A program made the translations under genes and the position numbers. A DNA stretch of 64,000 nucleotides from Rhizobiaceae bacterium (GTDB lineage: Bacteria; Pseudomonadota; Alphaproteobacteria; Rhizobiales; Rhizobiaceae): contig JAEPOG010000003.1 in the NCBI GenBank assembly GCA_017643025.1, positions 496,001 through 560,000 of the forward strand, written 5' to 3'. The notes under the pieces are model-generated. The model was not told where the DNA came from and made no database searches. It saw nothing but the letters and a program-made list of their open reading frames with translations. Positions 57,504-64,000 of this stretch are shown here, piece after piece (the first letter of the stretch is position 1; the number at the start of each line of letters is the position of its first letter).

Positions 57504-58562
57504 TCAGCTGGACGGTCCGTCGTTGTAGCCGACCTTGTCGACCAGCTCAGAAGCAGTCTTGCGGTTGGCTGCGATCTCCTCCAGCGGCAGGGTGTCGGGA
57601 TTGATCTCACCGAAGCCCTTCACGATGTCGGACGCCTCGGCACCGGGGCCAACCGGATATTCGAACACCTGCTCGGCATAGATTTCCTGGCCCGTCGGAC
57701 TGGCAAGGAACTCCATCAGCTTGATGGCGTTGTCCCGGTTGGGGGCATGCTTGGCGAGCGCCATGCCGGAAATGTTGACGTGCGTCCCGCGGTCTTCGCT
57801 GTTCGGGAAAAGCACCTTGATGGCCGCCGCCCATTCTTTCTGCTCCGGCTCCTTCTCGTTGGTCTGCATGAGGCCGACATAGTAGGTGTTGCCGAGGCCG
57901 ATGTCGCACTCGCCGGCATAGATGGCCTGGGCCTGGGCGCGATCGTTGCCATCCGGCTTGCGGGCAAGATTGTTCTTCAGCCCCTCGAGCCAGGTTTCCG
58001 TGTACTCGGCGCCGTGATGAGCAACCATCGAGGCAAACAGCGCGATGTTGTAGACGTGCTGGCCACTACGGGTGCAAATCCTGCCTTCCCACTTGGGATC
58101 GGCGAGCTCCTCATAGGTGATCGTGTCCTGCTCCACCCGGTCCCGCGAGGCGTAGACGACCCTGCCGCGCGTCGTCAGGCCGAACCAGTTGCCTTCGGAA
58201 TCGCGGAAATGCGCCGGGATGTTGGCGTTGATGGATTCGTTCACGACAGGCTGGGTCACGCCGGCATCCTCGGCGCCCTGCAGGCGACCGATGTCGACCG
58301 TGAAGATGAGGTCCGCCGGCGAGTTCGAACCCTCGGCCGCGATGCGCTCCTCGATGCCGGACTCAAGGAACAGGACCTCGGTCTGGATGCCGGTCTCGGC
58401 GGTGAACGCGTCGAGCAGCGGCTTGATCAGGTCGGGTTGACGGTAGGAATAGATGTTGACGGTATCGGCTGCGGCTGCCGCAAACGGAACGAATGCGATG
58501 CTCGCTGCGAGCGCTGCCGCTGGCAGGCGCGACAATGTGTGCCGCGACGTATGGATTGACAT
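57504..58562 (-). CDS. fbpA: Iron(III)-binding protein FbpA
   Basis: 352 residues. The N-terminal signal peptide ends near AAAAADT. The mature part starts VNIYSYRQPDLIKPLLDAFT, and the iron-ligand pair of tyrosines is in GNTYYVGLMQTN; SGIEERIAAEGSNSPADLIF is also typical of ferric-binding proteins. It captures Fe(III) in the periplasm and passes it to FbpB. ATG 58562 has GGAGG 5 bases upstream. An Irr-type box lies about 130 bases upstream, so iron control is likely. Confidence 0.92.
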   Translation of the reverse strand: MSIHTSRHTLSRLPAAALAASIAFVPFAAAAADTVNIYSYRQPDLIKPLLDAFTAETGIQTEVLFLESGIEERIAAEGSNSPADLIFTVDIGRLQGAEDAGVTQPVVNESINANIPAHFRDSEGNWFGLTTRGRVVYASRDRVEQDTITYEELADPKWEGRICTRSGQHVYNIALFASMVAHHGAEYTETWLEGLKNNLARKPDGNDRAQAQAIYAGECDIGLGNTYYVGLMQTNEKEPEQKEWAAAIKVLFPNSEDRGTHVNISGMALAKHAPNRDNAIKLMEFLASPTGQEIYAEQVFEYPVGPGAEASDIVKGFGEINPDTLPLEEIAANRKTASELVDKVGYNDGPSS

Positions 58563-58691
58563 GACAACCTCCAAAATCTGCGGGGCGCAAGCACCCCGAA
58601 TCCAAACGATCTCTGCTGCCAGCGGGTTGCAGAGCTAGCCTCTAGTCGGGGATTTCAGGGGCATCGTCAACAGAAAAGATAATGAAATCAG

Positions 58692-58714
58692 CAGTTTAGA
58701 ATGATTCTAAACTG
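58692..58714. promoter_or_regulatory. ICE/Irr-type iron box
   Basis: A 23-base perfect palindrome whose core is TTTAGAA-TGA-TTCTAAA, equal to the iron control element bound by Irr in rhizobia. It is centred at 58703, 141 bases upstream of the fbpA start. Irr is iron-responsive through haem, so iron limitation should change fbpAB expression; the sign of the control depends on its position relative to the promoter, which I cannot fix. Confidence 0.8.
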
Positions 58715-58777
58715 TTTTGATCAAGTTTACAGACACTTAGCCAAGTGCGACAAACTGACAAACGCGATCAGGTTTTA

Positions 58778-61700
58778 TCAGTCGGCAAGAACGCGCTGCG
58801 ACGGGAAGATGATCTCGACCAGCGTGCCTTCGCCGGGCGTTGACTGGATGGCAAAGCGGGCGCGGTTGGCTTCGACCATCGCCTTGGTCAGCGGCAGGCC
58901 AAGCCCGGTGCCGTCGCCGCGCGGGCGTTTCAGTGCGTTCACCTGCTTGAACGGCTTCAGTGCCTGCTCGATCTCGGCGGCCGCCATGCCGATGCCCGTA
59001 TCGCGCACCCGCATGGCGATGTCGCCGGCAGCCTCGTAGACCGTCGAGACGATGACCTGGCCGCCGGCGGGCGTGTAGCGAATGGCGTTGGACAGAAGGT
59101 TCAACGCGATCTGCCGGATCGAACGCAGATCGGCCACGACCTCCGGCAGCTTGGAGGCGAGGCTGGAGCGGATGATGACACGCTCACGGTTGGCCTGCGG
59201 CTGCATCATCGCGACGGCTTCGCCGAGCACATCGTTGAGCGACACCGCCTCGTAGGACAGTTCCTGCTGGCCGGCCTCGATCTTCGAGATATCGAGCAGG
59301 TCGTTGACGAGGTCGAGCACGTGGTTGCCGGAGCGGTTGATGTCGCGCAGGTAGTCGCGATAGCGATCCGAGCCGATCGGGCCGAACTTCTCGTCGATCA
59401 TCAGCTCGGAAAAACCGATGATGGCGTTGAGCGGCGTGCGGATTTCATGGCTGACGCGGGCAAGGAATTCGGTCTTCTGCGACGATGCGCGCTCGGCCGC
59501 GGAGCGCGCCTCGGTCAGCTCTTCCTCGGCCCGCTTCCAGTGCGTGATGTCGCGCAGCACGGCGCAGAAGCCGCTGTCGCCGGGCAGCCGACCGATGGTC
59601 ATGAACAGCGGAATGAACCGGCCCTGCGCCTCGCGACCGATAACCTCGCGGCCGTCATTGAGCACGCTGGCGACGCCGTTGCCGGCGAGCCCGTCGAGGT
59701 ATTCGCGCGCCGGCCGCTGGCTCTCGATGGCGAAGAGCGACGTGAACGGTTTGCCGGTGATTTCGTCGCCATTGTAGCCGAACAGCGCCTCGGCCGGGCG
59801 GCTGACCGACCGCACATTGCCGTCATTGTCCATAATGACGACACCGTCGGTGGCTGTGTCGATGATGGTGCGCAGTTCCGCCAGCCGCGCCTCCAGATCC
59901 GCAGCATCTGCTGCCGGACCACCGCCTTCAGCGCGTCGCAGCGCCAGAAGCAGCCCCTTGCCGCCTTGCCAGCCGATCGACTGCAGGAACGCGTGAACGG
60001 GGAACTCCGTCCCGTCGCGTGTACGCAGGCGCACTCTCTGGTCGCTGGCGCCGTCGGCCGCATAGGGGTCGGCGAAGATTGCGTCGAGCCCGCCGGCGAG
60101 GTCGAGCTCGGCGAGGGAGCGGTATCCGGTGAGGTTGAGGAACTCGCGATTGGCGTAGTGCAGCTCGTCGCCGGCGTGAATGATAAGCGGCAGCGGCAAG
60201 CGCGAAAGTACGGCCGAATCGACGCCCAGTGCGGCATCGGCGGCTCCCCCTGTCGCGAAGGCTGAAGGCATGAACGCCGATAGTCCGACCGGGGCGCGTG
60301 TTGCATCGCGATTTCGTGTCTGGCCCGCTTCGGTCGCTGCGGTAGGTTCGGCGGGCGTTGGCTCTTCGGCGACATCCTCGACGTCACCTTCGAGACCCGT
60401 CCCGTCCGCAACAGCCGCGGCCGCCTCGTCTCCGTCGCTTTCGCCCGCGGTCGCCTCGCCTAGAGCCTTATGCTCCTCGGTGGCAGTCTCTTCGGCCGCT
60501 GCATCGTTTTCGGCCGCGTCGACGTCACCGGTGGCTTCGCTGCTGTCGGCCTCCGCGGTTTGAATACCGTCGGAGCCATCGACGTCGGCGGATGCGTCAT
60601 CGGCCTGTTTCGAAGGCCCTTCGGCGACCTCGGTCTCATCGGCCTGAGTTTCCTGATCGGTCTCCCCGTCGGAAGTCGCCTCGGTCGTGCCCGACGTTTC
60701 GTCCGTGTCGGCGGCTTGCGCGCCGTCTTCAGCCACAGCCGGTTTCTCCTCGGAAGCGACGTCCGCGTCGGCTTCCTTCAGGCGCTTGCCGATTTCCTGG
60801 AAGTTCTGCTGCTCGCTGCTCGACAACACGCGCACCGGCTGCGGATTACGGCGCTCGGCAAGACTTATCACCTTGTCGGATTCGCGAGGTTCGGCAGCGC
60901 CCTGGATCGCCAGCGCCGGCACCTCGCCCTGGAACGGATCCTCTTCGGCGTCGGGCTCGGCGGCGAAGTCATCGGGGGCAACGATCGTTTCTTCGCCGGC
61001 GTCCGCTTCGCTGTCGTCTGCCTCGGGCAACTCTCCGGTCAGCGCCAGGCCGCGCGCGTCAGCATCGACAACTGCGTCGCCCATGCGTGCGATGCCAAAG
61101 CCGCGAAAGCCCTCGAATGTGCCGTCGCGGCTGTAGACGGGCAGGGCCGCGAGATCGACGGGCGCGACAAGGTCCGTGCCCGTGATCGGCCACAGAACCG
61201 ACCGGCCCGACCAGGTGTCGCGGCGCTGCAGCAGCCCGGCGATCTCGCCGTCGGGATCGAGATTGAACGCCTTCGAGACGTCGCTGAATTCACGGCCGAC
61301 GACATCGGAGGCCTGCGGTCCGAACGCGGAGCGGAACTCCTCGGAAAGAGCGCTGAACCGGCCCTCGGCATCCGTGCGCCACACGAAACGCACCGGCGCC
61401 GCGGCGACATCCGATGGCGAACCCATGACTTCGGAGGATGCGGCCTCGTCGTTTGGCTCTGCAACATCGCTGGCCGCCTGCTCTCCTGCATGGCTGTCCG
61501 GAGCTTCGGTCGAGGCCGTCTTGTCTTCGCGGGTGAAATACCACCTGTCGTCCGAGCTGGAGCCGTTACCGGCGGCCGCGCGATTGCCGGGTTCGACGAT
61601 CTCGCCGGGATCATCGTCCTGCGTGTCGGCGGTATCCGCCGAGTCATCGTCCGGGAGATCTGTGGTGTCAGGCTCGGCCGAAGTGTCATCCGCATCTACA

Positions 61701-62434
61701 CCTGCAGCGGCAATCTCATCCTCGGCGCTGTCCGGCGCGACGACACCGACATCGTCAGTGGCTTCAGCTTCGCCGTCGTCGGCGATCATGACAAGGCTGA
61801 GCGCCGGCTCATCGGCAAGCCGCACGATTCCCGCCGGAAGCGGGCCGTTCGCCGTCGCGATCGGCCGCTTGACCATGCGGTCAGTCTCGTCGGCCACTTC
61901 AGCCGCCAGAGCCGCGATAACGCCGTCCTCAATGCCCAAAGCATCGAAGCCATTGGAGGCGGCTTTCACGCCGCCAGCCGCATCGACCAGCGCGACCGCG
62001 CCGCCATTCGCGGCCAGGCCCGAAATCGCGCGCGCCGCCTTTTCGGCGTCGCTGCGCTTGTCGGCAAGCGGGTCGGGCAGTGACAGGAGGATGGCATGTT
62101 CGCCGTCGGGCAGGACAACCGCGCTGGCGCTGAACATGACCGTCTGGCTCGACACGCCCTTGGCCAGCCGCACGGCGATCGATCGTCCGGTTCCAATGGC
62201 CGGATAACCAGGCGTCGCGCTGATCTGCCGCTGGGCGGCAGCGCTCAGCTCCGGGTCGTTGCCGACGAGACTGGCAATGCCGGTATGGCCGAACAATGCC
62301 GCGCCCGGGCCGTTGGCCCAGATTACTTCGTCGAGCGCCGTGCTGAGCACCAGCGCCGCATCGCCCGCAGCCAGTCGCTCGCGCACGCCGTCGAGCGCGG
62401 AGACATCCATGTAGGAATAGTTGCGCGGGTTCAT
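58778..62434 (-). CDS. PdhS-like multi-PAS sensor histidine kinase
   Basis: 1218 residues. There is no membrane segment, so it is cytoplasmic. PAS-like domains lie at about 10-120 and 360-470, then near 770-850 (LIIHAGDELHYANREFLNLT) and 870-970 (LRTIIDTATDGVVIMDNDGN). Acidic low-complexity linkers (Asp/Glu/Ala/Thr) occur at about 205-345 and 480-735. The kinase core has the phosphorylated His996 in ARVSHEIRTPLNAIIGFSEL, followed by FGPIGSDRYRDYLRDINRSG and the ATPase motifs LNLLSNAIRYTP, VRDTGIGM and GDGTGLGLPL. This core is that of the DivJ/PleC/PdhS group that acts on DivK and so on CtrA. The start at 62434 is supported by MNPRNYSY, while the ribosome site is weak. Confidence 0.85.
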   Translation of the reverse strand: MNPRNYSYMDVSALDGVRERLAAGDAALVLSTALDEVIWANGPGAALFGHTGIASLVGNDPELSAAAQRQISATPGYPAIGTGRSIAVRLAKGVSSQTVMFSASAVVLPDGEHAILLSLPDPLADKRSDAEKAARAISGLAANGGAVALVDAAGGVKAASNGFDALGIEDGVIAALAAEVADETDRMVKRPIATANGPLPAGIVRLADEPALSLVMIADDGEAEATDDVGVVAPDSAEDEIAAAGVDADDTSAEPDTTDLPDDDSADTADTQDDDPGEIVEPGNRAAAGNGSSSDDRWYFTREDKTASTEAPDSHAGEQAASDVAEPNDEAASSEVMGSPSDVAAAPVRFVWRTDAEGRFSALSEEFRSAFGPQASDVVGREFSDVSKAFNLDPDGEIAGLLQRRDTWSGRSVLWPITGTDLVAPVDLAALPVYSRDGTFEGFRGFGIARMGDAVVDADARGLALTGELPEADDSEADAGEETIVAPDDFAAEPDAEEDPFQGEVPALAIQGAAEPRESDKVISLAERRNPQPVRVLSSSEQQNFQEIGKRLKEADADVASEEKPAVAEDGAQAADTDETSGTTEATSDGETDQETQADETEVAEGPSKQADDASADVDGSDGIQTAEADSSEATGDVDAAENDAAAEETATEEHKALGEATAGESDGDEAAAAVADGTGLEGDVEDVAEEPTPAEPTAATEAGQTRNRDATRAPVGLSAFMPSAFATGGAADAALGVDSAVLSRLPLPLIIHAGDELHYANREFLNLTGYRSLAELDLAGGLDAIFADPYAADGASDQRVRLRTRDGTEFPVHAFLQSIGWQGGKGLLLALRRAEGGGPAADAADLEARLAELRTIIDTATDGVVIMDNDGNVRSVSRPAEALFGYNGDEITGKPFTSLFAIESQRPAREYLDGLAGNGVASVLNDGREVIGREAQGRFIPLFMTIGRLPGDSGFCAVLRDITHWKRAEEELTEARSAAERASSQKTEFLARVSHEIRTPLNAIIGFSELMIDEKFGPIGSDRYRDYLRDINRSGNHVLDLVNDLLDISKIEAGQQELSYEAVSLNDVLGEAVAMMQPQANRERVIIRSSLASKLPEVVADLRSIRQIALNLLSNAIRYTPAGGQVIVSTVYEAAGDIAMRVRDTGIGMAAAEIEQALKPFKQVNALKRPRGDGTGLGLPLTKAMVEANRARFAIQSTPGEGTLVEIIFPSQRVLAD

Positions 62435-62573
62435 GAAGCGGCTAGTCCGTCCGGTCCTGCGTGCCGTTAACGCATTGGTAATAATAGCAAGCCTGCAGCC
62501 AAGTCCACAACTCGCTGGTGTGCTTTGCACGGCGACCTGCGGGCGTGGTTAACCCGCCGTGGCAAAATTTCGA

Positions 62574-62604
62574 GTGCATTGCAGCAAAGAATGTTGCAAT
62601 GCAC
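62574..62604. promoter_or_regulatory. Two PhaR-like boxes forming a large dyad
   Basis: GTGCATTGCA (62574-62583) and TGCAATGCAC (62595-62604) are perfect inverted arms 21 bases apart centre to centre. Each half is itself close to the TGC-N3-GCA type of box I know for PhaR, the PHB-granule regulator. The right half overlaps the -35 element of the phasin promoter, which fits repression when PHB is absent. Confidence 0.6.
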
Positions 62605-62622
62605 AAAAACAGATGCTATATG
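62594..62622 (+). promoter_or_regulatory. phaP: Phasin promoter, sigma70 type
   Basis: TTGCAA (62594-62599) and TATATG (62617-62622) are separated by 17 bases, about 50 bases before the phasin ATG. The -35 lies inside the right PhaR-like box. Confidence 0.5.
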
Positions 62623-62673
62623 GGCCGGGAACACAGACAAAGCGTGCGCGTTCGCACGGAAAGGGTACGAGAA

Positions 62674-63126
62674 ATGACCAAGGCAGCAACCGCCACCAAG
62701 ACCACTGAATTTCCGGCTTTCGACGCCAGCCAGGCAACCGAGCAGTTCCGCGCCATGGCCGAGAAGGGCGTCGAGCAGTCCAAGGAAGCCTATGCGAAGG
62801 TGAAGGACGGCATGGAAGACGCACAGAAGGTTTTCGAGTCCACCTTCGAGACCGCAAAGACCGCCGCGAACGATCTCTCCCTGAAGTCGATCGCCGCGCT
62901 GCGCGCCAATGCCGAAGCCAATTTCGCTCACTTGGAAGCGATGATCGGCGTCAAGTCGCTCTCCGAGGTTCTCGAGCTGCAGACCTCGTTCATGCGCAAG
63001 AGCTACGAGATGATGGTCGAGCAGGCCAAGGACATGCAGGCCGCCTCCAGCAAGGCCGCCGAGGATGTCGCCAAGCCGACCAAGACCGCCTTCGAAAAGG
63101 CGATGAAGGAGTTCAAGGTCGCCTGA
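62674..63126 (+). CDS. phaP: Phasin
   Basis: 150 residues, wholly helical and without Cys, of the Phasin_2 type: AMAEKGVEQSKEAYAKVKDG, FESTFETAKTAANDLSLKSI, LEAMIGVKSLSEVLELQTSF and MRKSYEMMVEQAKDMQAASS. Phasins coat PHB granules and set their size and number. ATG 62674 follows a degenerate purine-rich site; the longer upstream frame is not conserved. PhaR-like boxes and a promoter precede it. The stop is followed by a three-hairpin RNA element and its terminator, so the phasin mRNA may carry or be the source of that RNA. Confidence 0.93.
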   Translation: MTKAATATKTTEFPAFDASQATEQFRAMAEKGVEQSKEAYAKVKDGMEDAQKVFESTFETAKTAANDLSLKSIAALRANAEANFAHLEAMIGVKSLSEVLELQTSFMRKSYEMMVEQAKDMQAASSKAAEDVAKPTKTAFEKAMKEFKVA

Positions 63127-63141
63127 ATGGCATGACCTGAA

Positions 63142-63261
63142 CGGAATCCCGCGGTTCCGGTATCCTCCTCCCATCGGACCGCGGAATGAAAGGCCAATAC
63201 CTCCTCCCATTGGCCGGACATAGAGAAAAAGGCCGGGATCTCCTCCCCCCGGCCTTTTTCT
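63142..63261 (+). ncRNA. Three-hairpin RNA with CCUCCUCCC loops (alpha-r14/cuckoo-like)
   Basis: Three stem-loops follow the phasin stop. Stem 1 is CCGCGGTTCCG/CGGACCGCGG (63149-63159/63175-63184, one bulge), loop with CCTCCTCCC at 63164-63172. Stem 2 is GGCCAAT/ATTGGCC (63192-63198/63209-63215), loop with CCTCCTCCC at 63200-63208. Stem 3 is GGCCGGG/CCCGGCC (63231-63237/63248-63254), loop with CTCCTCCC at 63240-63247, and ends in a T run. Repeated anti-Shine-Dalgarno loops are the mark of alpha-r14 (NfeR1) and cuckoo RNAs of alphaproteobacteria, which block ribosome binding sites. The 5' end is not known: it may be processed from the phasin mRNA or have its own promoter. Confidence 0.75.
63229..63261 (+). 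terminator. Rho-independent terminator (third hairpin of the RNA)
   Basis: AAGGCCGGG and CCCGGCCTT form the stem, with loop ATCTCCTCCC and a TTTTT run (63255-63259). It ends both the phasin transcript and the RNA element. Confidence 0.9.
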
Positions 63262-63324
63262 TTGTCTGCTTTCAAGCGGCTTGAAACTCGGACTGAATGG
63301 TCCTATTCAGCGCCCAATTGCCGT

Positions 63325-63401
63325 GCGGTTGTAGCTCAGTTGGTTAGAGCGCCGGATTGTGGATCCGGAGGTCGCTGGTTCGACCCCAGCCAACCGTACC
63401 A
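63325..63401 (+). tRNA. tRNA-His (GTG)
   Basis: A cloverleaf with acceptor GCGGTTG/CAACCGT, anticodon loop TTGTGGA (anticodon GTG), T-loop TTCGACC and an encoded CCA end. Position -1 is T, so the usual G-1 is not encoded. The discriminator is A73 and the first pair is G1-U72, the set reported for tRNA-His in many alphaproteobacteria, where the histidyl-tRNA synthetase has changed recognition. No operon partner is visible. Confidence 0.95.
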
Positions 63402-63426
63402 TTTCTCCCCACAAGATTATCGACGC

Positions 63427-64000
63427 CTAGAACAGGTCGCCCTGCGTGTCGGGCGCGGCTGGCTTGCGCGCCGGTGCTGGCTTGCGCTTGGGCGCATCGC
63501 ATCCAGTGGCGACCGCGCCGACATCGCCATCGGCGAAACGAACCGCGATCTCGTCGCCTGACGAGAGGGCGGAGGCACGCTTAACCAGCCTGCCGTCCGC
63601 ATCGAGCACCAGCGCGAAACCGCGTTCCAGCACGGAACGATGCGAAAGCGTGTCGAGAAGGCGGGACGACTGGGCGAGCCGCGCCGTCAGCCGCTCCAGC
63701 CGAGCAGAGCTGGCGCGATCGCCGCGTGCGGTTAGTGCCCGCAGCCGCTCCCCCGATTGGCCGAGCCGGCTGACGAGGACGGCCGAGGTGACGCGCGCTG
63801 CGTCCCGGTCGAAGCGCGCGCGCCGGTTTGCGACCAGCCCGCGGAACGAAGCATCCAACCGTTCCGCAGCGCGAGCCGTATGCCGCGCATCTTCCCTGAG
63901 TCGTCGCGACAGCAGCGCCGGCGACAGCCTCGCCTGCGTCAGTCGTGCACGCTTCCTATCGACCGCGACTTCAAGCCCGCGCCCCAGCCGCGTCGCCAAA
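63427..64000 (-). CDS. xseA: Exodeoxyribonuclease VII large subunit, C-terminal part
   Basis: An open frame without a start runs to the right edge. It shows helical repeats of the XseA coiled-coil domain (LSPALLSRRLREDARHTARA, SGERLRALTARGDRASSARL) and ends with the conserved RSVLERGFALVLDADGRLVK, then a Lys/Pro/Ala-rich tail. XseA with XseB degrades single-stranded DNA. The catalytic N-terminal domain lies outside the window. The gene converges with tRNA-His. Confidence 0.9.
   Translation of the reverse strand, partial: LATRLGRGLEVAVDRKRARLTQARLSPALLSRRLREDARHTARAAERLDASFRGLVANRRARFDRDAARVTSAVLVSRLGQSGERLRALTARGDRASSARLERLTARLAQSSRLLDTLSHRSVLERGFALVLDADGRLVKRASALSSGDEIAVRFADGDVGAVATGCDAPKRKPAPARKPAAPDTQGDLF

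Noticed and set aside
60470..62083. Long plus-strand frame opposite the histidine kinase linkers
   Set aside because: Produced by the repetitive Asp/Glu/Ala codons of the acidic linkers; no domain.
62467..62481. Third CtrA box before the histidine kinase
   Set aside because: The second half reads GTAA instead of TTAA; kept only as a remark.
63160..63250. CRISPR-like repeated CCTCCTCCC units
   Set aside because: Units are loops of three hairpins with different stems, not direct repeats with spacers.

Overview
The window reads as a stretch of chromosome from a GC-rich alphaproteobacterium of the order Hyphomicrobiales (Rhizobiales), most likely Phyllobacteriaceae and close to Mesorhizobium or Aminobacter. 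The signs are: a zwf-pgl-edd Entner-Doudoroff operon, an exoD gene, an aceA gene divergent from a ScfR-type regulator, an Irr-type iron box in front of fbpA, a phasin gene with PhaR-like boxes, an RNA with CCUCCUCCC hairpin loops typical of alphaproteobacteria, and a tRNA-His with the alphaproteobacterial identity (no G-1, A73). There are no insertion sequences, phage genes or CRISPR arrays. Gene density is high and many start/stop codons overlap.

Region 1 (1-11443) is a surface-polysaccharide locus. It encodes a CelD/BcsL-type acyltransferase (cut by the left edge), a Wzx-type flippase, a JmjC/cupin-like putative oxygenase, a Wzz-type chain-length protein without kinase domain, a Wzy-type polymerase, a GT4 glycosyltransferase, a GINT1-like two-domain transferase, a GH5 glycosidase and a GT26 (WecG/TagA) transferase. 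Two perfect TTAA-N7-TTAA boxes, the CtrA recognition pattern, lie in front of its minus-strand operons. The gene set and the boxes together suggest a cell-cycle-timed, holdfast or unipolar-type polysaccharide.

Region 2 (11600-23840) is mixed housekeeping: a SAF-domain oxidoreductase with a small ion-channel protein, a cupin/TetR divergent pair, proC, folD, a GlxA-type regulator with a GNAT gene, exoD, a sugar-nucleotide-type epimerase, a DrrAB-type ABC exporter, a secreted CHRD protein and a membrane-bound EAL phosphodiesterase. Region 3 (23880-32110) is central carbon metabolism: edd-pgl-zwf on the minus strand, then an aldehyde dehydrogenase, an SDR dehydrogenase and an SLC13 transporter on the plus strand.

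Region 4 (32160-51470) holds an ECF42-type sigma factor operon with its YciI/DGPF partner, alaE, and a putrescine module in two parts: puuA-puuB at 35.4-38.2 kb, and a second puuA-like gene followed by a complete PotFGHI-type polyamine importer at 45.9-51.5 kb. Between these lie the glyoxylate-shunt gene aceA with an 81-residue partner gene and a clear terminator, the divergent scfR regulator, a quinone-oxidoreductase-like gene, a LysR regulator and a DMT exporter.

Region 5 (51470-64000) holds an AsmA protein, acetoacetyl-CoA synthetase (PHB and ketone-body use), an iron(III) importer FbpAB without its ATPase, a very large PdhS-like multi-PAS histidine kinase, a phasin followed directly by a three-hairpin regulatory RNA, tRNA-His, and the 3' part of xseA cut by the right edge. 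aceA/scfR, aacS and the phasin together point to a cell that stores and remobilises polyhydroxybutyrate and feeds acetyl-CoA through the glyoxylate shunt.
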